NCBI GenBank assembly: GCA_035292625.1
Contig: DATDPS010000253.1
Coordinates: forward strand, 1-62,339
Source: SHZL01 sp035292625
Lineage (GTDB): Bacteria > Pseudomonadota > Gammaproteobacteria > Xanthomonadales > SZUA-36
Length of the DNA: 62,339 nt
Direction: 5' to 3'
Shown here one piece after another: positions 24,998 to 34,128 of the stretch. The position numbers were made by a program, and so were the translations under genes. The notes below the pieces were generated by a model. That model was not told the origin of the DNA and ran no database searches. It saw only the letters and a list, made by a program, of their open reading frames with translations. How positions within the stretch are numbered: position 1 is the first letter of the stretch; the number at the start of each line of letters is the position of its first letter.

Positions 24998-26698
24998 CTA
25001 TTTCTCCCGCGCTGCAATCTTCCGCGTGATGTACACCTGTTGCGCCAGCGACAGACCGGCATTGGTTGCCCAGTAGAGCACCAGTCCGGCCGGAAAAAAA
25101 GCAAACATCACGGAGAATACCACTGGCATCATGCTCATCATCTTACGTTGCAGGGGGTCCATGCCCGCCATGGGCGTCAGCCGCTGAGTGGCTATCATGA
25201 AACCCGCGTTGAGTAATGGCAGCACGAAGTAGGGGTCGCGCGCGGACAGGTTGGTGACCCAGAGAATAAACGGAGCCTGGCGCAACTCAACCGACTCCAG
25301 CAACACCCAATACAATGCGATGAACACGGGAATCTGCACCACCATGGGCAGGCACCCGGCCAGGGGGTTGGCCTTCTCGGTTTTATACAGCTCCATCATG
25401 GCCTGGCTCATGCGCTGCCGGTCATCACCGTAGCGCTCCTTGAGCTGCTCGATGCGCGGTTGCAACTTGCGCATCCGCGCCATGGATTTGTATTGGGCTT
25501 CCGTCAGTTTGAAAAACGCCGCCTTGACCAGCACCGTGAGCAGCACGATGGCCCAGCCCCAATTGCCAACCAACGTGTGAATGTGGGCCAGCAACCAAAA
25601 CAGAGGTTTGGAAAAAACGGTAAAAATACCGTAGTTGACCGTGTGCTCGAGGCCAGGGGCGATTTGCTCCAGGTCATCCTGCAGCTTGGGCCCGAGGTAG
25701 AGGCGGCTGGTGAATTCTGTGCGTCCTCCTGGGTTGGCGCTCTGCAGCGGCGACACGTCTCGCGCTATGTAACGCGGCCAGCCGTTGGATTGAATAGCCT
25801 GTGTCGTATATGTCGCCTGCTCATCGGCTGCAGGAATCCACGCGGCAAAAAAATAGTGCTGGATCATCGCCAGCCAGCCGCCGCTGAAGGTCTTGTCGTA
25901 AGGCTCTTCGGCGACCGCGTCGAACTGGATTTTTTCAAACTTGTCTTCGGGGCTGTAGAAAGCGATGCCCCTGAAACTGTAAGAACCTGGATTGGTAAAC
26001 CCCTTTTCTTCCTTGTCGGGTGTTACCGCTTGCTGAAGCTGGTCGTAGCGGCTGCCTGTCCACACAGAATCGCTGCCATTTTCCAGCTGGTGCCTGACGA
26101 TGATGTCGTATCGTCCGCGCTTGAGGACAAAGGTCTTGGTCACCTCAATGCCCTCATTCGACCGCCAGGTCAAGGGTACCCTGACTTCGTCCGCACCATC
26201 GGCCAGTCGGTATTCTGCCTGGCTGGAAGTATAGACAGCCGTGTGGTTGGGGGCTGCCTCATTGGACAAAAGGCCCGACTGTGCGATAAACAGCTGATCC
26301 CCGGTTGGGTCAAGCAGGTTTACTTTTTTTGCCGGTTCTTTTTGTTCCACGGCGTAGTTGAGCAACAAGGCGCTTACCACCGTTCCACCCTGCAGGCTGA
26401 TTTCAAGTTCCAGCACGTCTGTGGTAACAGACACTGTCGGGTTTTCGGCCTGCATGCCCGCCAGCCCTTCGCTTGGCTGGCTGGTTCGCGCTTCTGACGG
26501 TGCCGGTTGCGGCGCCCGTGGCAGGTCCTGATCTGCCGCCGTCGATTGCGGCGATTGTGAGCCGGTGCCAAGGGAGGAGGACGCGGTTTCGGCCGGCGGC
26601 GCCACAGGGGCCGCAGGGTAGTCTTTCTGCCACTCCAGCCATAGCATGTATCCCAGCAAACCCAGGCTTATCAGCAAAACCGATCGAAGATTTCCCAT
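24998..26698 (-). CDS. yidC: YidC membrane protein insertase
   Basis: YidC inserts and folds inner membrane proteins, alone or with SecYEG. The 566-aa protein starts with an N-terminal membrane anchor (SVLLISLGLLGYMLWL), then a Pro/Ala/Ser-rich linker, a large periplasmic domain (TGSRYDQLQQAV to LYLGPKLQDDLEQI), and the conserved C-terminal helices with YGDDRQRMSQAMMELYKTEKANPLAGCLPMVVQIPVF-type sequence. It lies 68 bp after rnpA, too little space for the yidD gene usually found there. Confidence 0.97.
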   Translation of the reverse strand: MGNLRSVLLISLGLLGYMLWLEWQKDYPAAPVAPPAETASSSLGTGSQSPQSTAADQDLPRAPQPAPSEARTSQPSEGLAGMQAENPTVSVTTDVLELEISLQGGTVVSALLLNYAVEQKEPAKKVNLLDPTGDQLFIAQSGLLSNEAAPNHTAVYTSSQAEYRLADGADEVRVPLTWRSNEGIEVTKTFVLKRGRYDIIVRHQLENGSDSVWTGSRYDQLQQAVTPDKEEKGFTNPGSYSFRGIAFYSPEDKFEKIQFDAVAEEPYDKTFSGGWLAMIQHYFFAAWIPAADEQATYTTQAIQSNGWPRYIARDVSPLQSANPGGRTEFTSRLYLGPKLQDDLEQIAPGLEHTVNYGIFTVFSKPLFWLLAHIHTLVGNWGWAIVLLTVLVKAAFFKLTEAQYKSMARMRKLQPRIEQLKERYGDDRQRMSQAMMELYKTEKANPLAGCLPMVVQIPVFIALYWVLLESVELRQAPFILWVTNLSARDPYFVLPLLNAGFMIATQRLTPMAGMDPLQRKMMSMMPVVFSVMFAFFPAGLVLYWATNAGLSLAQQVYITRKIAAREK

Positions 26699-26766
26699 GT
26701 ATGCCAGATCCTGTTACCTGTAGTTGCGGCGCTCACGAAATGGCGCCGGTGACGCAGGCGACACCG

Positions 26767-27144
26767 TCATGTGCGCTTTGGGGGCGGTGCATCCTTAATG
26801 CGTTCATCGATTCGCCGCCAATGCCGCGAAAGTTGTTCAAATAATTTTTTATTGCTCTCGGAAACCGCCGGTCTGCGAGGCAAGACTACGATATCCAAAG
26901 CGTCGCGCCGGTCGCCGCTAGCGTAATGCTCCTGAAAGCTCTGCCTGACAACGCGCTTGAGTCGGTTCCGTTCCACGGCCCGCTTGTCGACCTGCCGTGA
27001 AACGGCCATTCCCAGACGCGATTCTGTTTGGTCCGAGCAGCGCCCCAGGACCTTGAAGCTGGCATCGGCCGAAACCACGGCTTGTTGAAACACTCTGTTG
27101 AAAGCTGCTTGTCCTGACAGGCGGGACCGACGCGAAAGGGTCAT
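26767..27144 (-). CDS. rnpA: RnpA, protein component of RNase P
   Basis: A 125-aa basic protein that assists the RNase P RNA in tRNA 5'-end cutting. The RNR-type signature is VDKRAVERNRLKRVVRQSFQEH, and the N terminus (RRSRLSGQAAFNRVFQQ) fits the family. It lies between rpmH (87 bp upstream) and yidC, the standard order near oriC. Confidence 0.95.
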   Translation of the reverse strand: MTLSRRSRLSGQAAFNRVFQQAVVSADASFKVLGRCSDQTESRLGMAVSRQVDKRAVERNRLKRVVRQSFQEHYASGDRRDALDIVVLPRRPAVSESNKKLFEQLSRHWRRIDERIKDAPPPKRT

Positions 27145-27231
27145 GTCGGTGGATACTCCTTGCGTGAGGCGAAGCCGTCAAGGCTCTTTATCTTTTGCGC
27201 CGCCTCTTTTCTTGGGCGCTACCGGTTTTTG

Positions 27232-27366
27232 TCAGGCAGATAACCGCTTACGGCCCTTGGCGCGGCGGGCAGCAAGGACCAACCGTCCTCCGCGAGTGGA
27301 CATGCGGGCACGAAAACCATGACGGCGGGCGCGCTTCAGGCAGCTGGGTTGAAATGTACGTTTCAT
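27232..27366 (-). CDS. rpmH: Ribosomal protein bL34
   Basis: A 44-aa basic ribosomal protein beginning MKRTFQPS and ending AKGRKRLSA, the family signatures. The ATG at 27366 is preceded by AAAGGA. A longer reading from 27573 is not needed. Position 11 onward reads KRARRHGFRARMSTRGGR, with Cys where many have Asn at residue 9. Confidence 0.96.
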   Translation of the reverse strand: MKRTFQPSCLKRARRHGFRARMSTRGGRLVLAARRAKGRKRLSA

Positions 27367-27687
27367 GGCATTTTTCCTTTCATGGGCAGGCCCGGGGCCA
27401 GTTTTAAACCGACGCCGAAAAGCCCCGTGCGATCGACACAAGAGGCGAATTGTAACTTGGGCACGACAACACGACAAGCCTGACTGAGTCTCTCCCGGCC
27501 TTGGTCTCTTCCCTGGCTTTAAATCATGCCGGGTTGATGCGACTGGAAAAAACGGTGTGGCCAAGTTATCCACAGCGCGTTAGACTAGGCCGTCCCGGAT
27601 GAACTCCTCGGTTGCCCTGCTTGCCAGAGCAGTCGCAGGTCGATGCGGCGTCTTCAAAACCAGAGAAACCACGAACCATTCGCAGGC
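27367..27687. promoter_or_regulatory. rpmH-dnaA intergenic region with one DnaA box
   Basis: A 321-bp gap without a gene. It holds a perfect DnaA box TTATCCACA at 27566-27574, suited to autoregulation of dnaA or to origin function, and must hold the divergent rpmH and dnaA promoters. I see no second perfect box here. Confidence 0.7.
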
Positions 27688-28992
27688 ATGCCGCAAAACC
27701 ACTGGCAAACTTGTTTGACTTACCTGGAGCGCGAACTCCCCGCAGAGGATTTCAATACCTGGATCCGCCCCTTGCAGACCAGGAGCAGCAAAGGGCAAAC
27801 GGCTTTGCTGGCACCCAACCAGTATGTACGTGATTACATCGCTCTTAATCACCTGGAGCGTATCCGGGATGTGTTCGAGCACCTCGGGGCTGCGCGCGAC
27901 TCAGTCATTGTCGATGTCTCAGCCGGTACCGCTCCGATGCGCTCCGATGAGGTAGCAGCCCGCAAGCAGCACGACACCGGCCTGGACGCGCGGTATCAAT
28001 TCAATAATTTTGTGCAGGGTAAATCCAATGAGTTGGCTTTTGCTGCAGCCCAACAAGTGGCGCAAAAGCCCGGTCAGGCCTATAACCCGCTTCTGCTCTA
28101 TGGTGGCACCGGCCTTGGCAAAACGCACTTGTTGCATGCTGCCGGCAACCTGGTCCGCGAACAGAATCGCGATACCCGGGTCATCTACCTGCACTCCGAG
28201 CGCTTTGTCAGCGAGATGATCCAGTCCCTCAGGCACGGCAGTATCGAGTCGTTCAAGCAACACTACCGCACTGCCGGGGCCTTGCTGATCGACGACATAC
28301 AGTTTTTTGCCGGAAAGGAACGCACCCAGGAAGAGTTTTTTCACACCTTCAACGCTCTGCTCGACAGCAAGCAGCAAATCATCCTGACATGTGATCGCTT
28401 TCCCAAAGAGGTTTCAGGCCTGGAGGCCCGCCTTCGTTCGCGTTTTGGCTGGGGCCTTACCGTTGCCATTGAACCACCAGACTTTGAAACCCGGGTAGCC
28501 ATCCTGATGAACAAGACGCAAGAGCGGGGCTTGTTGCTGGATGAGTCGGTTGCGTTCCTCATAGCAAAACGCATGCGTTCCAACGTGCGTGACCTGGAAG
28601 GGGCGCTGAATACGTTGTTCGCCAATGCGCGCTTTTCCGGGCGGCCGATTACGGAGTCTTTTGCGCAGGAGGTTTTGCGCGACCTGTTGCTGGTGCACGA
28701 TCGCCTGATTACGATAGAAAACACGCAACGTACGGTGGCGGAGTATTACAAATTGAAGGTATCTGACATGCTGTCACCGCGTCGCACGCGTACTCTCGCC
28801 AGGCCGCGGCAAATGGCGATGGCCTTGTGCAAGGAGCTCACCGAACACAGCTTGCCTGAAATCGGCGAAGCGTTTGGTGGCCGGGACCATACCACGGTGC
28901 TGCATGCATGCCGTAGAATCGAGGGTCTGTGCGCCACCGATGGGCGTTTACGGGAAGACAAGGCCAAGCTGGTCCGTTTGCTGACTGCCTGA
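27688..28992 (+). CDS. dnaA: DnaA replication initiator
   Basis: DnaA binds oriC and melts it to start replication. The ATG at 27688 gives MPQNHWQTCLTYLERELPAEDFNTWIRPL, the usual N-terminal domain; ATG 27643 would add 15 odd residues. The 434-aa protein has Walker A (GGTGLGKTHLLHA), Walker B (LLIDDIQFF), sensor regions (NVRDLEGALN) and the DNA-binding domain IV (GGRDHTTVLHACRRIE). It is followed by the origin and dnaN. Confidence 0.97.
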   Translation: MPQNHWQTCLTYLERELPAEDFNTWIRPLQTRSSKGQTALLAPNQYVRDYIALNHLERIRDVFEHLGAARDSVIVDVSAGTAPMRSDEVAARKQHDTGLDARYQFNNFVQGKSNELAFAAAQQVAQKPGQAYNPLLLYGGTGLGKTHLLHAAGNLVREQNRDTRVIYLHSERFVSEMIQSLRHGSIESFKQHYRTAGALLIDDIQFFAGKERTQEEFFHTFNALLDSKQQIILTCDRFPKEVSGLEARLRSRFGWGLTVAIEPPDFETRVAILMNKTQERGLLLDESVAFLIAKRMRSNVRDLEGALNTLFANARFSGRPITESFAQEVLRDLLLVHDRLITIENTQRTVAEYYKLKVSDMLSPRRTRTLARPRQMAMALCKELTEHSLPEIGEAFGGRDHTTVLHACRRIEGLCATDGRLREDKAKLVRLLTA

Positions 28993-29229
28993 GCGTGTTC
29001 CGTGGGGTGATTAAGGCCTGAACATGCTGTGGATAAGCTGGTGATGAAATTCAGGTAGGGTTTTATCCACAAATAGCCAACAGGGCTCAGGCTGAGTTCC
29101 TGACAGCTTTAATGTTCTGTAACATGGTGCTGTATATGGATAAATGTCCAGATCTCGAGTTGTACACACGGCTTATTACTACTACTGTTCTTAATAAATA
29201 TATAAATAATTAGCGATAGGGATACGGCC
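28993..29229. other. oriC: Predicted replication origin oriC (dnaA-dnaN gap)
   Basis: DnaA boxes: TGTGGATAA (29028-29036, reverse), TTATCCACA (29063-29071, perfect), and one-mismatch boxes TATGGATAA (29135-29143) and TTGTACACA (29160-29168). The last box is followed by a CGGC spacer and then TTATTACTACTACTG (29173-29187), which reads as DnaA-trios, and by an AT-rich stretch to about 29213. This is the box / GC spacer / trio / AT-rich order of a bacterial unwinding element. Confidence 0.85.
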
Positions 29230-30333
29230 ATGAAATTCAGCATCAAGAGAGAAATCTTCCTGCAACCTTTGAGCCAGGTTATCGGTGTTGTGGAGCGCAG
29301 GCAGACCTTGCCTGTTCTGGCCAACTTTCTGTTCCAGGCCAAATCTGGCGGGCGCCTGTTCATAACCGGAACGGACATGGAAGTCGAACTGATTGCATCG
29401 GCGGCAGCCAAGGTGGAGCGGGAGGGGGAGATTACCGTTCCGGCCCGAAAACTGCTTGATATCGTGCGCATGCTACCCGACGGGGCGGACATCGGGGCGA
29501 CCCTGGAGGGTGAAAAGTTTACTGTCTCATCCGGCCGAAGCCGTTATACCCTGGCTACGCTACCGGCCACGGACTTTCCGGCGACAGACCAGTTTGAAAC
29601 AGTAGAAAGCATTGAAATTCAAGAAGATAGCTTCAAAAATCTTCTGGATAAAACATCCTTCGCAATGGCCAACCAGGACGTTCGCTATTACCTTAATGGG
29701 CTGCTTCTGGAATTCAAGGATGGCACGCTCAAGGCAGTAGCGACGGATGGTCATCGATTGGCGGTATGCGACTTCAGTGGTGAAGTGCAAATAAAACAAA
29801 ATCGACAGATCATCGTGCCGCGAAAAGGTGTGTTGGAGTTGGCGCGCATAGTGACAGATAGCCAGGAAAAAGTGATTCTGGGCTTGGGTAAGAACCATGT
29901 CCGACTGCAAAAGGGCAGCATTGCGCTTACCTCCAAGCTCATCGATGGACGGTTTCCCGACTACCAGGCAGTGATTCCTGTTGGTACGGACCGAAAGATT
30001 CAGGCGGACCGCGCCGGGCTGGTCGTGGCCCTGCAGCGCGCGGCGATACTGTCGAATGAAAAATACAAAGGTGTACGGCTGGAAGCGGCGGGAAAAGTGG
30101 TAAAAATAATGGCGCATAACCCGCAGAATGAGGAAGCGGAAGAGGTCGTGGAAGCCGAGTTGAATTTTGATCAACTGACGATTGGTTTCAACGTTGTTTA
30201 CTTGCTCGAAGCTCTAAACGCAATCGAATCTGAGCAGGTTTCGATGGAAATGCGTGATGCAAATAGCAGTTGCCTCATCATGGCGGCGGGTGGCGGGGAA
30301 GACCGGCACGTCGTCATGCCATTAAAACTCTAA
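29230..30333 (+). CDS. dnaN: DNA polymerase III beta sliding clamp
   Basis: A ring-shaped clamp that holds DNA polymerase III on DNA. At 367 aa it has the standard length, with three repeated clamp folds. Family stretches include MKFSIKREIFLQPLSQVIGVVERRQTLPVLAN, LATDGHRLAVC-like sequence (KAVATDGHRLAVCDF) and the C-terminal HVVMPLKL. It follows oriC directly and precedes recF. Confidence 0.97.
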   Translation: MKFSIKREIFLQPLSQVIGVVERRQTLPVLANFLFQAKSGGRLFITGTDMEVELIASAAAKVEREGEITVPARKLLDIVRMLPDGADIGATLEGEKFTVSSGRSRYTLATLPATDFPATDQFETVESIEIQEDSFKNLLDKTSFAMANQDVRYYLNGLLLEFKDGTLKAVATDGHRLAVCDFSGEVQIKQNRQIIVPRKGVLELARIVTDSQEKVILGLGKNHVRLQKGSIALTSKLIDGRFPDYQAVIPVGTDRKIQADRAGLVVALQRAAILSNEKYKGVRLEAAGKVVKIMAHNPQNEEAEEVVEAELNFDQLTIGFNVVYLLEALNAIESEQVSMEMRDANSSCLIMAAGGGEDRHVVMPLKL

Positions 30334-30412
30334 GTCGCTCATCGAACACGGCGAGCGTCATCACACCGCTCCTGCTGGCCCAGAAGCGCGTATAAAGTCG
30401 CGCGAAAGCAAC

Positions 30413-31474
30413 ATGTTCATCAAGTCTCTGCACATAGAAAATTTCCGCAACCTGGGATCGGTGGGAATTGAACCGCACCCCAGGCTCAATTTCTTCTACG
30501 GGGATAATGGGGCCGGCAAGACCAGTTTATTGGAGGCACTGGTGGTGCTCTCCCGGGGTAAATCGTTTAAAACCGCTTATGCAGAAGAACTGACGGGAGC
30601 CGCAGCGGGATCTTTCCGAATTTTTTCCGAAACCGAAAACTCCGGCCGGACACACAAACTGGGGCTGGAGCGTAATGGCCGTCTGTGGAAAGCCCGCAAA
30701 GACGGCCAGGATGTAGCCCTGCTGAGCTCACTCACCCGCCAGCTACCCCTGGTCCTGATGGAGCCTAACAGCAATCTCCTGGTTAGCGGAACGCCTGATG
30801 TTCGCCGGAGGTTCCTTGACTGGGGCGTGTTCCACGTGGAACCGGCATTCCTTGATGCATGGCGACGATACTCCCGCGTCCTCAAACAGCGGAATGCCGC
30901 GTTGCGGGCGAAAGAAATCAAGATTCTGGATAGTCTGGATGAGGTATCAGCTGCGCAGGGGGAAGCTTTACACGTACTGCGGCTGGCCTATTTTGAACAA
31001 CTGTGGGAGATGTATGGCCGGCGACCGGGCACGGCTTCAGCACCCACGCCAGACGAGCTGCACCTCAGCTACCTTCCGGGTTGGAAAGGGAGCTCGCTAC
31101 TGGAGGCCCTGGGGCGCTCACGCAAACACGACCTGGACAGCGGCGCCACCAGCCAGGGCCCGCACCGTGCAGATATCCTGATAAGCCGAAACGGCCGGGC
31201 GATCCGAACCCTGCTATCACGGGGAGAGCAAAAGAAACTCGCGGCTGAGTTGTTGCTGACGCAAGCCAGGTTATTGGCGGCCAAAGGCGAATTGCCGCTG
31301 GTATTGTTGGATGACCTTGCGTCTGAGTTTGATCAGGAGCACTTCACGTCCACCCTTGCAAACGCCTTGACCTGCGCCGGGCAGGTGTGGGTGACCGGCA
31401 CCCGTGCGCCTTCCTCCAGGGAGGCCCATAAAGTGTTCCACGTGGAACGCGGCACAGTGCGGGAAGTGTTATAA
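30413..31474 (+). CDS. recF: RecF recombination mediator ATPase
   Basis: An SMC-like ATPase for RecA loading at gaps. The 353-aa protein has the P-loop GDNGAGKTSLLEAL, the signature LLSRGEQKKLAAELLL and Walker B LPLVLLDDLASEFD. The first residues MFIKSLHIENFRNL are typical. It lies 79 bp after dnaN in the standard dnaA-dnaN-recF-gyrB order. Confidence 0.97.
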   Translation: MFIKSLHIENFRNLGSVGIEPHPRLNFFYGDNGAGKTSLLEALVVLSRGKSFKTAYAEELTGAAAGSFRIFSETENSGRTHKLGLERNGRLWKARKDGQDVALLSSLTRQLPLVLMEPNSNLLVSGTPDVRRRFLDWGVFHVEPAFLDAWRRYSRVLKQRNAALRAKEIKILDSLDEVSAAQGEALHVLRLAYFEQLWEMYGRRPGTASAPTPDELHLSYLPGWKGSSLLEALGRSRKHDLDSGATSQGPHRADILISRNGRAIRTLLSRGEQKKLAAELLLTQARLLAAKGELPLVLLDDLASEFDQEHFTSTLANALTCAGQVWVTGTRAPSSREAHKVFHVERGTVREVL

Positions 31475-31594
31475 TTTGCGCGGTATGTGAACTCTGCTCA
31501 AAGCCCTTGTGATGGCCTGCCAGCGGCGATTGCACCTTCCGGGCGCTCCCTGCAACACCACTGATTTATATGCCCTCTGCGGGCCGGACCAAAG

Positions 31595-33997
31595 ATGACA
31601 AATTCCGAATACAGCTCAAAAAATATCAAAGTTCTCAAAGGGCTTGACGCTGTTCGCAAGCGGCCGGGTATGTACATCGGCGACACCGATGACGGCACGG
31701 GTTTGCATCACATGGTCTTCGAGGTTGTGGATAACTCAATTGACGAGGCATTAGCCGGACACTGTGATTACATAAACGTTACCATCCACGAAGATGATGC
31801 GGTAAGCGTAAAGGATAACGGCCGTGGCATTCCTGTTGACATACACGCCGAAGAGGGCCGCTCGGCGGCAGAAATCGTCATGACAGTGCTGCATGCCGGG
31901 GGCAAATTCGATGACGACTCCTACAAGGTTTCAGGTGGCTTGCACGGTGTGGGTGTATCCGTGGTCAATGCCCTGTCCGACGAGTTGCAGTTGCGAGTCC
32001 GGCGCGAGGGACGCGTTTGGCGGCAAACCTATCACCTCGGCGTGCCGCAAGAGCCACTGAAAGCCATTGGGGAAAGTGACAAAACCGGCACCAAGATTTA
32101 CTTTCGCCCCAGCCGCAAGATTTTTACCAATCCGGTGTTCCATTACGACATCCTTGCCAAGCGCCTGCGGGAGTTGAGCTTCCTCAATTCCGGGGTGCGC
32201 ATAGAGCTCGTTGACGAGCGCAGCGAAAAGTCAGATGTCTTTGAATACAAAGGGGGAATCAAGTCTTTTGTTGAGCACCTGGGGCGCAACAAGAACCCGC
32301 TGCATCCCACGGTGATGCACTTCACCGCGGAGGCCAATGGCATCGTGGTGGAAGCAGCCATGCAATGGACTGACGCATACCAGGAAACGGTGTTTTGTTT
32401 CACCAATAACATTCCACAAAAGGACGGCGGATCTCACCTGGCGGGTTTTCGTGCCGCTCTGACGCGCACCATCAACCAATACATTGAAGAAACTGGCGCG
32501 GCCAAGAAAGACAAGGTGGCGACGTCGGGGGACGACGCCCGGGAGGGGCTTATCGCCGTGTTGTCGGTCAAAGTTCCGGATCCGAAATTTTCATCGCAAA
32601 CCAAGGATAAGCTGGTCTCCTCCGAAGTGAAACCGGTGGTGGAGTCGGTAATAAGCGACTGCCTGCGTGACTTCCTGTTGGAAAATCCGGCTGAAGCCAG
32701 GACCATTACGGGCAAGGTCGTGGAGGCGGCAAGAGCGCGTGAAGCGGCACGCAAAGCGCGGGAATTGACGCGCCGCAAGGGCGTCCTGGATATCGCCGGT
32801 TTGCCCGGCAAACTGGCTGACTGCCAGGAGAAAGATCCGGCTCTTTCAGAAATCTTCCTGGTCGAGGGTGACTCGGCCGGCGGGTCCGCCAAACAGGGCC
32901 GCAATCGTAAGTACCAGGCCATATTACCGCTCAAAGGCAAGATACTCAATGTGGAAAAAGCGCGCTTTGACAAAATGCTGTCTTCCGCTGAAGTTGGCAC
33001 CCTGATTACGGCACTGGGGTGCGGCATCGGCCGGGATGAATTCGACGCCAACAAGTTACGCTACCACCGCATCATCATCATGACCGACGCGGACGTTGAT
33101 GGCTCGCATATCCGCACCCTGTTGTTGACTTTTTTCTACCGGCAAATGCATGAATTGATAGAGCGCGGCCACATTTATATAGGGCAGCCACCCTTGTACA
33201 AGATCAAGCAGGGCAAACAGGAGCAGTATCTCAAAGACGATGCCGAACTGAACGACTATCTGTTGGCGCGGGCGATGGACGACGCGCAGATGCTGTTTGA
33301 TCCTGCGAGCCCTCCGCTGAGCGGCGGGGCGCTGGAATCCCTGATGCGCGACTTCATGGCTGTCAGGCAGGCCGGGGTCCGCCTTGCGCAACGATATGAC
33401 TCTTTGTTTTTGGCTTATTTGGTTGATTCGGAGCGATATCAAATCAACTGGGATGAACAGCAAGTGAAGGATTGGGCGGAGCGCATGACGGCCAGGCTCA
33501 ATGCCGACAGCCCTGCCAGTGTGCGCTATGAGATCGAAGTGAGCAAAGCCGAAGAGGGTTACGATCTGAGCCTGAACAAGCTTACTCACGGAGTCACCCT
33601 GTCAAAACGGGTTCGCACCGAGTTTTTCCGGGGCCCCGAATACCGCCTGATCGGTCGTCTCGCTGACACACTGTTCGGGTTAATTCAACCGGGCGCAAAA
33701 ATCATTCGTGGCAAAGCGGAGCAGGGTGTTGGCAGCTTCCGGGAAGCTTACGACTGGTTGATGGCGGAAAGTCGCAAAGGCCGGACAATCCAGCGGTTCA
33801 AGGGCCTGGGCGAAATGAACCCGGAGCAGTTGTGGGACACTACGGTTAATCCGGAAACCCGGCGCTTATTGCAAGTCACTATCGAGGATGCGGTTGCTGC
33901 CGATCAGATATTCACCACTCTGATGGGTGACGAAGTGGAACCGCGGCGCGCGTTTATCGAACGACATGCGCTGGAAGTAACCAATCTGGACATTTAA
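31595..33997 (+). CDS. gyrB: DNA gyrase subunit B
   Basis: The ATPase subunit of gyrase, 800 aa. GHKL motifs are visible as EVVDNSIDEALAGHC, DNGRGIPVDIH and GGLHGVGVSVVNALS. The Toprim region has EGDSAGGSAKQGRNRKYQAILPLKG and DADVDGSHIRTLLLTFF. The C terminus EVEPRRAFIERHALEVTNLDI is canonical. The stop codon lies inside the left arm of a 20-bp inverted repeat. Confidence 0.98.
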   Translation: MTNSEYSSKNIKVLKGLDAVRKRPGMYIGDTDDGTGLHHMVFEVVDNSIDEALAGHCDYINVTIHEDDAVSVKDNGRGIPVDIHAEEGRSAAEIVMTVLHAGGKFDDDSYKVSGGLHGVGVSVVNALSDELQLRVRREGRVWRQTYHLGVPQEPLKAIGESDKTGTKIYFRPSRKIFTNPVFHYDILAKRLRELSFLNSGVRIELVDERSEKSDVFEYKGGIKSFVEHLGRNKNPLHPTVMHFTAEANGIVVEAAMQWTDAYQETVFCFTNNIPQKDGGSHLAGFRAALTRTINQYIEETGAAKKDKVATSGDDAREGLIAVLSVKVPDPKFSSQTKDKLVSSEVKPVVESVISDCLRDFLLENPAEARTITGKVVEAARAREAARKARELTRRKGVLDIAGLPGKLADCQEKDPALSEIFLVEGDSAGGSAKQGRNRKYQAILPLKGKILNVEKARFDKMLSSAEVGTLITALGCGIGRDEFDANKLRYHRIIIMTDADVDGSHIRTLLLTFFYRQMHELIERGHIYIGQPPLYKIKQGKQEQYLKDDAELNDYLLARAMDDAQMLFDPASPPLSGGALESLMRDFMAVRQAGVRLAQRYDSLFLAYLVDSERYQINWDEQQVKDWAERMTARLNADSPASVRYEIEVSKAEEGYDLSLNKLTHGVTLSKRVRTEFFRGPEYRLIGRLADTLFGLIQPGAKIIRGKAEQGVGSFREAYDWLMAESRKGRTIQRFKGLGEMNPEQLWDTTVNPETRRLLQVTIEDAVAADQIFTTLMGDEVEPRRAFIERHALEVTNLDI

Positions 33998-34047
33998 CCC
34001 AGATTATCCATTAGGCTTGAAGAGCGTCCTAATGGATAATCTGGGTT
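33996..34047. terminator. Perfect 20-bp inverted repeat at the end of gyrB
   Basis: AACCCAGATTATCCATTAGG (33996-34015) is exactly complementary to 34028-34047 around a 12-nt loop. It overlaps the gyrB stop and lies between convergent genes, so it can act as a bidirectional terminator hairpin, though it lacks a T-run. Further short palindromes follow (GGGACG/CGTCCC at 34066-34086 and CCCAA/TTGGG just after). A dispersed repeat origin is also possible. Confidence 0.6.
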
Positions 34048-34128
34048 GAACAAAGTTTGTCGCCAGGGACGGCACGAAGGCGTCCCAACCCTAACTTGGG
34101 CTTTGGTTTGATCAGCCTGCCGCACGGG

